Source: an uncultured bacterium (lineage in GTDB: Bacteria > Bacteroidota > Bacteroidia > Bacteroidales > Marinifilaceae). Taken from it: DNA of 39,789 bases. Position numbers and translations under genes: made by a program. The stretch is taken from assembly GCA_905216195.1 (NCBI GenBank), contig CAJMSX010000036.1, forward strand, positions 1 to 39,789, in the 5' to 3' direction. This document shows, piece by piece, positions 1 through 7,805 of this stretch. The notes beneath the pieces were generated by a model. The model saw nothing but the letters and a program-made list of their open reading frames with translations. It was not told where the DNA came from and made no database searches. Each line of letters opens with the position of its first letter. Position 1 is the stretch's first letter.

Positions 1-1
1 T

Positions 2-517
2 TTTTATTACTATCATATTCCTGCTTTCAATCAGGCTTATTTACCGATGTTGGATTTTTTGAAAGCGGTGGACGGACGTATTCCGAATTTTGCAGGTATC
101 AAATATACCTATGAAAGTCTTTACGAATACAATCAGTGTCGTTTGTATAAAAATGGAAAGTTCGATATGCTTCACGGACAGGATGAAACGCTTTTACCTT
201 GTCTGGCGATGGGAGGAGCCCAGGGGGGCATCGGAGGGACTACCAATTACAACGGAAAAGCTTTAGTCGGAATTTTGGAGGCCTGGGCTGCCGGAGATTT
301 GGAGAAAGCCCGGGAATTGCACAATTTCTCCCCGGCGGTTATCCATGTGATTTGCCGTTCTCGGGGGAATATCGGGGGCGGAAAACGGATTATGAAATTG
401 ATTGGTCTGGATTTGGGCCGAAACCGGGTTCCGTTTCGGAATATGACGGATGAGGAAGAACAAGCGATGAAGGCGGAATTGGAGAGTATCGGTTTTTTCG
501 ACAGATGTAACCGGTAA
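2..517 (+). CDS. nanA: N-acetylneuraminate lyase, 3' part (5' end outside window)
   Basis: Class I aldolase of the DHDPS/NAL family, which splits N-acetylneuraminate into N-acetylmannosamine and pyruvate in the cytoplasm. The reading frame is open from base 2, so the gene enters from the left and the ATG at 47 is internal. The first visible residues contain YYHIP, the conserved tyrosine region of the family, and GIKYT carries the Schiff-base lysine. A glycine-rich stretch (GGAQGGIGG) follows, as in the pyruvate-binding region. The C-terminal ~170 residues are visible, about half of a usual ~305-residue enzyme. It is followed 80 bases later by the transporter gene and then by an epimerase, which supports the sialate assignment over dihydrodipicolinate synthase. 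Confidence 0.9.
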   Translation, partial: FYYYHIPAFNQAYLPMLDFLKAVDGRIPNFAGIKYTYESLYEYNQCRLYKNGKFDMLHGQDETLLPCLAMGGAQGGIGGTTNYNGKALVGILEAWAAGDLEKARELHNFSPAVIHVICRSRGNIGGGKRIMKLIGLDLGRNRVPFRNMTDEEEQAMKAELESIGFFDRCNR

Positions 518-530
518 AATCGCCGATTAA

Positions 531-583
531 GTTAAATTTTAACGGGACACAGCCTCCGGGAATCGATCCGCTAAGGTGTGTCC
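531..583 (+). promoter_or_regulatory. Intercistronic palindrome and stem-loop
   Basis: Two dyads lie between the lyase and the transporter. GTTAAA-T-TTTAAC spans 531-543. GGACACA at 545-551 pairs with TGTGTCC at 577-583 around a 25-base loop that can fold further (CCTCCGG against CCG..AGG). No U-tract follows, so it is not a typical terminator. An mRNA processing or stabilising element, or an operator, is possible but unproven. Confidence 0.4.
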
Positions 584-597
584 GATATATCCGATCT

Positions 598-3360
598 ATG
601 AAGCTAGCGGTTGTTTACAAGAGAAGTTGGGGCATAACCTTCCTGTTGGGGTTATTATTATGCTCCGGAGTCGTTGATATTTCTTCGGGCAGTGTGCCTG
701 ATACGAGCCGTTCATGCCGTTTAACAGAGGAAGCGGTGCAAGTTCGGGATAATCCGCATAATACGGTGCGCTTACAAAAGTTAGCGGATTTGGTCGTTTC
801 GGAAGGAGGAGAAAACAGGCAGGGTGTTTCCGCCCCTTTTGCCGGAATAACGGAAAACCGGCTGCTGGTGGCCGGGGGATGTAATTTTCCCGGTATCCCT
901 GCCGCCCAAGGGGGAAGAAAAGTATATTACGACGACATCTATCTGTTGAAAGATCCTTTACGAGCGGGAGCCACCTGGGAGAAAGCGGGTAAACTCCCGG
1001 TGAGGATGGCCTATGGAGTCAGTGTGACCACTCCCCAGGGTATCGTTTGTATCGGAGGAACTAATGAGGAAGGAGCCTCGAAGGCCGTTTGGCGGTTAAA
1101 ATGGGACCCGGAAAAATCGGATATTGTTGTGGAAGAATTACCGGCTTTGCCGGTTGCCATGGATAATATGGCAGGAGCTTTCGGTGGGACTACATTATAT
1201 GTAGCCGGTGGAAATATAAACGGTAAACCCGGTAACCGTTGTTTTGTCCTGTCATTGGAGGAAGGAAAGGGTTGGAAAGAACTGCCCTCTTTTCCGGGAG
1301 GTCCCCGGGTCCAGCCATTGGGTATCGTACAGAATACGGCGGAAGAATCCCGTTTTTTCGTTCTGGGAGGCTATGCTCCGGCATACGAGGATGAAAAAAG
1401 CACCCTGTATACCGACGGGTTCAGTTACAGCGCCCGGGATGAAAAATGGTATCCGGTGGCTTCCGTCCGGCCTTATCGTGAACTTCGGCCGCGGACGTTG
1501 GTAGGGGCTGCCGGCCTGGCTTCCGGAAGCCATCATATGGTATGTATCGGAGGGGTAAATGCCGGGCGTTTTCAGGCGGCCCTCGACCGTCCCGGTAACA
1601 TCCGGCGGGCTTTGAGATCGGGGAACGATACGCTTGCAGCCCGCCTGGAGCAGGAACAGCATACTTATTTGTTACATCCCGCCGACTGGTACGCCTTTAA
1701 CAGACAGTTATTGATTTACCACACCTTGACCGATACCTGGGTTACCGAAGGAGATTTTCCGGAACTGGCTCTGGCAGGAGCTGCCGTAGTGCCTTATCAG
1801 GGAAAATGGGTGGTGATCGGAGGAGAAAATAAGCCCGGCGTACGTTCCAGCGAGGTTTATGTGGTGGAAATGGGGGTGAAGACGCATTTCGGCTGGGTCA
1901 ACTGGGCGGTTTTGTTCCTTTATCTGTTGGGTATGCTGTTCCTGGGGTATTATTTTATGCGCCGGGCCTCCAGCAGTGAGGATTTTTTTAAAGGAGGCGG
2001 CCGTATTCCCTGGTGGGCAGCCGGCATCAGTATATATGCGACTATGTTGAGTGCGATTACCTATATGGCAATTCCGGCGAAATCTTTTGCAACGGATTGG
2101 ACCTATTATCCGATGTTGGTTACCATACTGCTGGTGTCTTTCCCGGTGATAAAATATTACCTTCCTTTTTTCCGTCGGTTGAATGTTACCAGTGCCTACG
2201 AATATTTGCAAATGCGTTTCAACTACGCTACCCGTTTTATGGCGAGCGTATTGTTTATTTCGTTTATGGTGGCCCGTACCGCTCTGGTGTTGTATCTGCC
2301 TTCGCTGGCCCTGAGCACGGTTACGGGGATAGACATTTATACCTGCATCGTATTGATGGGAATCGTAACCGTGGTTTACTGTACTATGGGAGGAGTGGAA
2401 GCTGTTGTGTGGGGAGACGTGATACAGGGATTTATTTTGGTCGGGGGCGCCATCTTTGCGGCGGTCTATTTGATTTTACATACGGAAGGAGGGGTAGAGA
2501 ATTTTATCCACATAGCCGTAGATCAGGATAAATTCCGGCTGTTTAACTGGAGTCTGGACGGTAGCAAGGCCGTTTTCTGGGTGATTATTCTGGGAGGAAT
2601 CGCCAATAATCTGATTTCCTACACTTCGGATCAGACGGTGATTCAGCGTTATCTGACTACTAAAGACGAACGGAGCGCGGGAAAAGGGATATTGATGAAT
2701 GGTTTTATGAGCGTGTTTATCTCCGTGTTTTTTTATCTGATCGGTACGGGTTTATATACCTTTTTTAAATCTCGTCCGGACGAATTGAGTTATACCCTTT
2801 CGAACGGAGATGCTATTTTCCCCTTTTTCATGATGAGTCAAATGCCTGTAGGAGTAGCCGGTTTGCTGATTGCGGCTATTTTTGCCGCCACCATGTCTAC
2901 GATTGCTTCGAATATCAATTCCACTTCTACGGCTTTTTCGATGGATATCTACAAATACCTGAGGCCCGGGACAACCGATAAAAACATATTGAAGGTGGCC
3001 CGCTGGTCTTCGTTCGGTGCGGGAGCTTTGGGTACCTTGCTGGCCGTGATGATGGCGACCTGGAATATCCTGTCGCTGCTGGATTATTTTAATTCCATTC
3101 TCGGCTTGCTGTCGAGCGGGTTGGGCGGCTTGTTCGTGATGGGAATCTTCTTCGACCGCATCGGGGCGAAAGGAGCTTTACTCGGTTTTATTTCAGGAAC
3201 AGCAGCTGTTTTCGCTCTCAGCATGTACACGCCTGTTTCCTTTTTATTTTACGGAGCTGTCGGACTCGTGGTTTCCGTGGGAGTAGGTTGGGTGTATAGT
3301 TGGTTCTGGCCGTTGAAAAAGCGGCAGCCGGGACTGACCTGGAAGCAATTGCAAAAATAG
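598..3360 (+). CDS. Kelch mutarotase (NanM-like) fused to sodium/solute symporter, putative sialic acid importer
   Basis: This 920-residue protein has two halves. An N-terminal hydrophobic signal segment (about residues 8-30) leads into a kelch beta-propeller region (about 45-425) with repeated GG-turn blades such as VAGGCNFP, CIGGTNEEG and VIGGENKPG. This resembles the cyclically permuted mutarotase family related to E. coli NanM/YjhT, which interconverts sialic acid anomers in the periplasm. From about residue 432 onward the protein is a multi-spanning sodium:solute symporter (SSS) with family-like segments including GGRIPWWAAGISIYATMLSA and a TSDQTVIQRYL loop. The propeller would lie outside the inner membrane and feed the correct anomer to the transporter. 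It is second in the nanA-epimerase operon. The ATG at 598 is chosen because the signal-like segment follows directly; no Shine-Dalgarno is visible. The substrate is inferred from context. Confidence 0.88.
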   Translation: MKLAVVYKRSWGITFLLGLLLCSGVVDISSGSVPDTSRSCRLTEEAVQVRDNPHNTVRLQKLADLVVSEGGENRQGVSAPFAGITENRLLVAGGCNFPGIPAAQGGRKVYYDDIYLLKDPLRAGATWEKAGKLPVRMAYGVSVTTPQGIVCIGGTNEEGASKAVWRLKWDPEKSDIVVEELPALPVAMDNMAGAFGGTTLYVAGGNINGKPGNRCFVLSLEEGKGWKELPSFPGGPRVQPLGIVQNTAEESRFFVLGGYAPAYEDEKSTLYTDGFSYSARDEKWYPVASVRPYRELRPRTLVGAAGLASGSHHMVCIGGVNAGRFQAALDRPGNIRRALRSGNDTLAARLEQEQHTYLLHPADWYAFNRQLLIYHTLTDTWVTEGDFPELALAGAAVVPYQGKWVVIGGENKPGVRSSEVYVVEMGVKTHFGWVNWAVLFLYLLGMLFLGYYFMRRASSSEDFFKGGGRIPWWAAGISIYATMLSAITYMAIPAKSFATDWTYYPMLVTILLVSFPVIKYYLPFFRRLNVTSAYEYLQMRFNYATRFMASVLFISFMVARTALVLYLPSLALSTVTGIDIYTCIVLMGIVTVVYCTMGGVEAVVWGDVIQGFILVGGAIFAAVYLILHTEGGVENFIHIAVDQDKFRLFNWSLDGSKAVFWVIILGGIANNLISYTSDQTVIQRYLTTKDERSAGKGILMNGFMSVFISVFFYLIGTGLYTFFKSRPDELSYTLSNGDAIFPFFMMSQMPVGVAGLLIAAIFAATMSTIASNINSTSTAFSMDIYKYLRPGTTDKNILKVARWSSFGAGALGTLLAVMMATWNILSLLDYFNSILGLLSSGLGGLFVMGIFFDRIGAKGALLGFISGTAAVFALSMYTPVSFLFYGAVGLVVSVGVGWVYSWFWPLKKRQPGLTWKQLQK

Positions 3361-3398
3361 AACATACAAAATAATAGGATGATAAAAATGGAAGAGAG

Positions 3399-4568
3399 AT
3401 GAAGGATTTTAAACAATTGGCACAACAGTATAAGACGGAATTATTGGATCGGGTGATCCCTTTTTGGCTGGAAAAATCGCCGGACCAAACCTACGGCGGA
3501 TATTTTACTTGTCTGGACCGGGAAGGAAAAGTGTATGATACCGATAAGTTTATGTGGTTACAAGGGCGGGAGGTTTGGATGTTTTCTATGCTTTACAACC
3601 GGGTGGAGAAAAAACGGGAGTGGCTGGATTGTGCTGTGGGAGGAGCGGAATTTATGAAGAAATACGGACATGACGGGAATTATAACTGGTATTTTTCCCT
3701 GGACCGGCAAGGGCATCCCCTGGTGGAACCTTATAATATTTTCTCTTATACTTTTGCTACTATGGCTTTCGGCCAGTTGAGCCTGGCTACCGGAGACGGG
3801 ACCTATGCCGATATTGCCAGAAAGACGTTCGATCTCATTCTGTCCCGCACCGGCAATCCGAAGGGGAAATGGAACAAGGCTTATCCGGGAAGCCGGGATA
3901 TGAAGGGTTTTGCTTTACCGATGATTTTATGCAACCTGGCCCTGGAGATCGAGCCTTTATTGGACCGCTCTTTTTTGGAAAAAACCATCGATACCTGCAT
4001 TCATGAAGTGATGGACGTATTTTATCGTCCGGAACTGGGGTTGATTGTAGAACATGTTTCGGCTCAGGGAGACTTACTGGATAATTTTGACGGGCGTTTG
4101 CTGAATCCGGGACATGCGATAGAAGCGATGTGGTTTATGATGGATCTCGGACAGCGGTTGAACCGGCCGGAATTGATTGAAAAAGCCGTGGAAATAGCTT
4201 TGCAGGAAGTGGAATACGGCTGGGACCGGGAATACGGAGGCATTTTTTACTATATGGACCGGTTGGGGCATCCGCTTCAGCAATTGGAATGGGATCAGAA
4301 ATTATGGTGGGTACATATCGAGACTTTGATTTCCATGCTGAAAGGATATCAACTGACGGGTTCCAAAGCATGTCTGGAAAAATTTGAACAAGTCCATGAA
4401 TATGTCTGGAACCATTTTGTCGATCCGGAGTATCCCGAATGGTTCGGTTATCTGAATCGCAGAGGGGAAGTATTGTTACCGCTGAAAGGAGGAAAGTGGA
4501 AAGGTTGCTTTCACGTACCCCGCGGCTTGTATCAATGTTGGCAAATTTTGGAACGATTGTCTTCCTGA
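3399..4568 (+). CDS. nanE: N-acylglucosamine 2-epimerase (AGE/RnBP family)
   Basis: The 389-residue protein is a typical full-length (alpha/alpha)6-barrel epimerase that interconverts N-acetylmannosamine and N-acetylglucosamine. Characteristic AGE stretches are YGGYFTCLDREG near residues 32-43, FMWLQGREVWMFS near 51-63, NPGHAIEAMWF with a conserved histidine at 239, and CFHVPRGLYQCW near the C terminus with another family histidine. It starts 38 bases after the transporter and completes uptake, lyase and epimerase steps. Bacteroidetes commonly use this AGE-type enzyme rather than the NanE isomerase of Enterobacteria, so the product is probably free GlcNAc needing a kinase encoded elsewhere. 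Cellobiose 2-epimerase is the alternative family member, but the operon argues against it. Confidence 0.88.
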   Translation: MKDFKQLAQQYKTELLDRVIPFWLEKSPDQTYGGYFTCLDREGKVYDTDKFMWLQGREVWMFSMLYNRVEKKREWLDCAVGGAEFMKKYGHDGNYNWYFSLDRQGHPLVEPYNIFSYTFATMAFGQLSLATGDGTYADIARKTFDLILSRTGNPKGKWNKAYPGSRDMKGFALPMILCNLALEIEPLLDRSFLEKTIDTCIHEVMDVFYRPELGLIVEHVSAQGDLLDNFDGRLLNPGHAIEAMWFMMDLGQRLNRPELIEKAVEIALQEVEYGWDREYGGIFYYMDRLGHPLQQLEWDQKLWWVHIETLISMLKGYQLTGSKACLEKFEQVHEYVWNHFVDPEYPEWFGYLNRRGEVLLPLKGGKWKGCFHVPRGLYQCWQILERLSS

Positions 4569-4606
4569 CCGTAGAAAAGAAGGAGGGAAAGAGGCCGGAA
4601 AAGGAA

Positions 4607-4638
4607 TTGCCCCGGGTGTTCGGTACACCTGGGGGCAA
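4607..4638 (+). terminator. GC-rich hairpin after nanE
   Basis: TTGCCCC-GGGTGT pairs with ACACC-TGGGGGCAA around a short TCGGT loop, with about 12 paired bases and one bulge. No T-run follows directly, so it is a weak candidate terminator or an mRNA 3'-end stabiliser of the sialic-acid operon. Confidence 0.45.
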
Positions 4639-4739
4639 CTCCAAGATTGAACGTACTCTTTTACCACCTCCCTTCCGGACCGAATACCCGGGCTGAGTTT
4701 AACCGGAAGGGTATTGGATGCCGGCCGGCGGATGGATTT

Positions 4740-5144
4740 TTATCTTCCGAATCCCCCGCGGCGGCCCATGCGTTCGCGTCTTTCTTTCATCTCCTTTTCT
4801 CGTTTTTTCTCATTTTCCTGATACTTTTTGTATTGATCAGCGGTCAATACCTTTTTTAATTGTGCCTGGGTTTCTTCCTGGGCTTTTTTCATGGTTTCCT
4901 GCATCGCTTCCCGGTTCCCCCTGTTTTTTTCGAAGTTTTCATTTCTTTTTTTAAAAGAATCGGTGAACCAGGTTTTCAACTCGGTCTGTTGCTTATCGGT
5001 CAGCTTTAATTCCGCATGTAAACGTTTAACCATTCTTTCAGCTTGTTGTTCCGGTGTCATCCGTTCCCTTTGTCCCCTTTGCTGTGCCTGGGTGCCTATG
5101 GAAAAAAACATGGAAAGGGCTAATAAAATAATAATTCTTTTCAT
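4740..5144 (-). CDS. Spy/DUF4890-like periplasmic protein
   Basis: The 134-residue product has a clear signal peptide ending near residue 20 (ALSMFFSIGTQAQ). The mature part is highly charged and almost entirely helical: MTPEQQAERMVKRL, then LTDKQQTELKTWF, then LTADQYKKYQENEKK, and an arginine/glycine-rich tail ending GRRGGFGR. Two LT-x-x-Q-type motifs and the helical layout resemble the Spy/CpxP-like DUF4890 proteins of Bacteroidetes, envelope-stress associated chaperone-like proteins. It stands alone and convergent with the sialic-acid operon. The function is inferred from the family; no catalytic residue is expected. Confidence 0.8.
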   Translation of the reverse strand: MKRIIILLALSMFFSIGTQAQQRGQRERMTPEQQAERMVKRLHAELKLTDKQQTELKTWFTDSFKKRNENFEKNRGNREAMQETMKKAQEETQAQLKKVLTADQYKKYQENEKKREKEMKERRERMGRRGGFGR

Positions 5145-5493
5145 ACTTTTAATTTTAGAAAATGGGTTTAAAGTTTTATCGATACTATGACAAATCGAAT
5201 GGAAAAGGGTTTACGGTTAAAGAATAAAATACTGAGTTTCAGGTGGAAAAATCTGAAACGAAAATATCCCGGGGGAAAGATAGAGTTTCCGGAGGTTCTT
5301 AAAAAATAATCCTGAATGTGAAGAAAACGAACGGGGTCGAAGAGAGAATGACTACCTTACCGATGCTTCTTCCGGGTAATCCTGCCGATCCGTATCTGGT
5401 GTTGCCGGACAAGGGGGGAGTGACCGTCGTCCCGGCTTCCGGGTAACATGTTCACTCCCGCTCTGTCCGGCAGGAAAAAGCTGGGCCGTCTTT
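5145..5493. other. Intergenic region with two inverted repeats
   Basis: No credible gene was found in this 349-base gap; the short minus-strand frames near 5352-5566 overlap the hairpin and lack any family character. GTTTCAG (5236-5242) pairs with CTGAAAC (5253-5259) upstream of the Spy-like gene. A much larger imperfect inverted repeat lies at 5403-5472 (listed separately). Confidence 0.6.
5403..5472. repeat. Large imperfect inverted repeat downstream of the GNAT gene
   Basis: The 21-base arms begin TGCCGGACA and end GGGAGTGA in one orientation. They match except for two mismatches and one G-U pair and enclose about 28 bases. The decamer TTCCGGGTAA occurs just outside the left arm and again inside the loop. 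There is no T-run, so this is not a standard terminator. It lies 22 bases beyond the stop of the minus-strand acetyltransferase gene and may form a long 3'-end RNA hairpin. Confidence 0.6.
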
Positions 5494-6027
5494 TCAGGGA
5501 TTCCAGTTGGAGGCGAGAAGTTGAAAGTAAATGACATCTTCCCATTCTCTGCCTCTTTTCAACCATTGTTTCCTGTATCCGGTTTGGGAAAAACCGAGAC
5601 TTTCAAAAAGTTTCAGGCTGGCGACATTGCAACTGGGAACGCTGCTGTAGACCTGGTTTAAGCCCAGAGTTTCGAAACAATAATCAAGCATCAGTTTGAT
5701 GGCGCTGCTGGCGTATCCTTTTTTCCGATTTTCCAGATTATGAATCATAATGCCCAGACCGGCCCGCTGGTGGTAGGGGTCGAAGTCATAGATATCTACC
5801 AGTCCGACAGGGGCTCCGGCTTCCTTATCGGCAATCATCAGACGGACCTGCTTGGTTTCATAGATGTCCCGGTGGGAGTTTTCGATATATTTTTTCAGGG
5901 TAAAATGGGAGAACGGAGTCAGGGTATCGCTGACTTCCCACAGGTCCATGTCGTTTTCCCATTTATAAAGATATTCCAGATCTTCCGGTTCCAGGGCCCG
6001 TATCAGCACTTGTTCGTCTTTCATCAT
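5494..6027 (-). CDS. GNAT-family N-acetyltransferase (RimJ/RimL type)
   Basis: The 177-residue protein fits the Acetyltransf_3 branch of the GNAT fold. The N terminus LIRALEPEDLEYLYKWEND is typical of RimL/SpeG-like enzymes. The acetyl-CoA loop appears as NLENRKKGYASSAIKLMLDY, followed by NQVYSSVPSCNVASLKLFESLGF, where the asparagine and the SLKLFE helix are hallmark features. It transfers acetyl from acetyl-CoA to an amine; the substrate, whether protein N terminus, antibiotic or polyamine, cannot be told. It is divergent from miaA across a 281-base region with a -7 box facing each way. The second methionine is an equally possible start. Confidence 0.85.
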   Translation of the reverse strand: MMKDEQVLIRALEPEDLEYLYKWENDMDLWEVSDTLTPFSHFTLKKYIENSHRDIYETKQVRLMIADKEAGAPVGLVDIYDFDPYHQRAGLGIMIHNLENRKKGYASSAIKLMLDYCFETLGLNQVYSSVPSCNVASLKLFESLGFSQTGYRKQWLKRGREWEDVIYFQLLASNWNP

Positions 6028-6137
6028 AAGCTTTCGAATTTATTTAATGTGTAATCGGTTCGTTTTTATTCTCCCGGAAATCCGTCCTCCTCAGGTACTG
6101 TAAGCCGGTGGATCCGGAAAGAATCCGTCATTTTATG

Positions 6138-6145
6138 CAAATATA
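6138..6145 (-). promoter_or_regulatory. -7 box (TATATTTG) for the GNAT gene
   Basis: On the minus strand this reads TATATTTG, an exact TAnnTTTG match to the Bacteroidetes primary-sigma -7 element. It lies about 110 bases upstream of the acetyltransferase start. No convincing -33 TTTG is found at the right distance. Confidence 0.45.
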
Positions 6146-6177
6146 TCAGTTTTTATCCAATAAAAAGTAATTGTAAT

Positions 6178-6185
6178 TATATTTG
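6178..6185 (+). promoter_or_regulatory. -7 box (TATATTTG) for miaA
   Basis: An exact TAnnTTTG match on the plus strand, about 124 bases upstream of miaA. It faces away from the identical octamer on the other strand at 6138-6145, making a symmetrical divergent promoter pair. The -33 element is not obvious. Confidence 0.45.
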
Positions 6186-6308
6186 TAAGGTCAAACGATG
6201 GGGAAACTGATTCCGGTGATTCCGACGATGAAAGACCTCGGGCTTCAGCCATCCGGTTTCGCATAAATTCGAAGGCCGGAGCGTCTGACAGAACTTTTAG
6301 CATACGGA

Positions 6309-7238
6309 ATGAAGGTGGAAATGTTTAATCTTTTAAGTATTATCGGACCAACCGCCAGCGGTAAAACAAGTTTGGCCGTTCGTTTGGCGGCTGAACTGGG
6401 CGGAGAAATCATCAGTGCGGATTCCCGGCAGGTATATAAGGATATGGATGTAGGAACCGGAAAAGATTTGGAGGAGTACGTGTACTGCGGGCAAAAAATA
6501 CCTTATCATCTGATCGATATCGTAGAAGCGGGGACGAAATACAATGTGTTTGAATATCAGAAAGATTTTGTCCGGGTATGGCAAGATTGCCGGAGAAGAG
6601 GGGTGTTTCCGGTATTGTGCGGTGGCAGCGGATTGTATGTGGAATCGGTAATAAAAGCTTATAAATTACTGGCGGTACCGGTAAATGAAGGTTTACGCGC
6701 TTCTCTGGCCGGTAAAAGTCTGGCGGAATTGACCGCTATTCTGTCCGGCTACCGGAGATTGCACAATACGACGGATACGGATACCGTCAAACGGGCGATA
6801 CGAGCGATAGAGATCGAGGAATATTATCAGCATCATGCGGCGGAAGAAAAAGATTTTCCGCAGATCCGGGCTTTGGTTGTAGGGGTAGACGTCAGCCGGG
6901 AAATCCGACGGGAACGTATCACCCGCCGGTTGCACGAACGTTTGAAAAACGGGATGATCGAAGAAGTGGAAAAGCTGCTCTGGAAAGAAGGAGTGACGCC
7001 CGAGGACCTCATATATTACGGTTTGGAATACAAATACATCACCCTTTATCTGACGGGTGAATTGGGATACGAAGAAATGGTGGAAAAATTGAACGTCGCT
7101 ATCCATCAGTTTGCCAAGAGACAAATGACCTGGTTCCGGAAAATGGAACGGGAAGGGGTGGAAATTCTGTGGATAGACGGACTTTTACCGATGGAAGCGA
7201 AAGTAGAACGCATTCTGAAACGTTTGTCGGGGGATTAA
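6309..7238 (+). CDS. miaA: tRNA dimethylallyltransferase
   Basis: This enzyme adds the dimethylallyl group of DMAPP to N6 of A37 in tRNAs reading UNN codons. The 309-residue protein shows the P-loop GPTASGKT (13-20), DSRQVYK (38-44) with the catalytic aspartate region, HLIDI, GGSGLY and a TVKRAIRAIEI helix, all in family order. The segment after DSRQVYK reads DVGTGKDLEEY rather than the usual GT(A)KP, and the insert domain is short. From memory, many Bacteroidetes carry two MiaA paralogues and this looks like the second, more divergent type, so its tRNA specificity may differ. It overlaps the convergent HEAT-like gene by four bases. ATG 6309 is used; ATG 6321 would also leave the P-loop intact. 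Confidence 0.9.
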   Translation: MKVEMFNLLSIIGPTASGKTSLAVRLAAELGGEIISADSRQVYKDMDVGTGKDLEEYVYCGQKIPYHLIDIVEAGTKYNVFEYQKDFVRVWQDCRRRGVFPVLCGGSGLYVESVIKAYKLLAVPVNEGLRASLAGKSLAELTAILSGYRRLHNTTDTDTVKRAIRAIEIEEYYQHHAAEEKDFPQIRALVVGVDVSREIRRERITRRLHERLKNGMIEEVEKLLWKEGVTPEDLIYYGLEYKYITLYLTGELGYEEMVEKLNVAIHQFAKRQMTWFRKMEREGVEILWIDGLLPMEAKVERILKRLSGD

Positions 7239-7750
7239 TCCGCTTGCTGCTCTTCCGCTTTATCGGCCAATACTTTTAAAACGATATCGATCAACGGCTG
7301 TTTTTCTTCTCCCGCCCTTATGCTTTTCAGTTTGCAAAGGGTCTGTTCTACCTGTAGAGAAGGAATGTGGCGCATTTCTTCGATCAGGCTGCAAGCCTCG
7401 AATCCTACGGTAAAATCTTCATTCAATATTATTTCGGTAAAAAGGTCCAGGTAGGCCGAATAATCCAGGGAAGACTCCCAGCCAATGCGTATCAGATTTA
7501 CTTTACAAGCAATATCGGTCGTCGAACGGATGCGGTCGATCACCAGGTCTTTAAAGGCATTTTCCTTTATATCTGCCAACAGGCTGATCAAAAGAGAAGC
7601 GGAATGGTGGTCCCGGTGCGAATCCAGCAGATCGAATAAAGCGGGCACTAAGGAAAGATCCCCGTTTTCCCGGATTTCCCGTAGGGCTTCGTTTTCGGCT
7701 TCCGGCTCCCCGCTGACTAATTTCTTCAGAGTTTCGTCTTTATTTTCCAT
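7235..7750 (-). CDS. HEAT-like helical repeat protein, unknown function
   Basis: The 171-residue acidic cytoplasmic protein has no signal peptide or membrane segment. Its sequence is a run of paired amphipathic helices, for example EAENEALREIRENGDLSLVPALFDLLDS and SASLLISLLADIKENAFKDLVIDRI, fitting HEAT/ARM repeats used for protein binding. No catalytic motif is visible. It follows xerD on the same strand after only 55 bases, but a terminator-like hairpin occupies that gap. Its stop overlaps miaA tail to tail. Homologues next to xerD would suggest a conserved pair; this cannot be tested here. Confidence 0.7.
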   Translation of the reverse strand: MENKDETLKKLVSGEPEAENEALREIRENGDLSLVPALFDLLDSHRDHHSASLLISLLADIKENAFKDLVIDRIRSTTDIACKVNLIRIGWESSLDYSAYLDLFTEIILNEDFTVGFEACSLIEEMRHIPSLQVEQTLCKLKSIRAGEEKQPLIDIVLKVLADKAEEQQAD

Positions 7751-7771
7751 CTTTTTTTTGAGTACGAAGAT

Positions 7772-7799
7772 AAAAAAAGAGCGTCAAAAACGCTCTTTT
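7772..7799 (-). terminator. Intrinsic terminator after xerD
   Basis: Read on the minus strand, AAAAGAGCG (7799-7791) pairs with CGCTCTTTT (7783-7775) around a seven-base loop, and the T-run continues to 7772. It lies just beyond the xerD stop and only about 20 bases before the start of the HEAT-like gene. Confidence 0.75.
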
Positions 7800-7805
7800 C
7801 GAAGA

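Noticed and set aside
5352..5566. Two short minus-strand ORFs (61 and 69 residues)
   Set aside because: They overlap the large inverted repeat and the end of the acetyltransferase gene, and look like noncoding translations.
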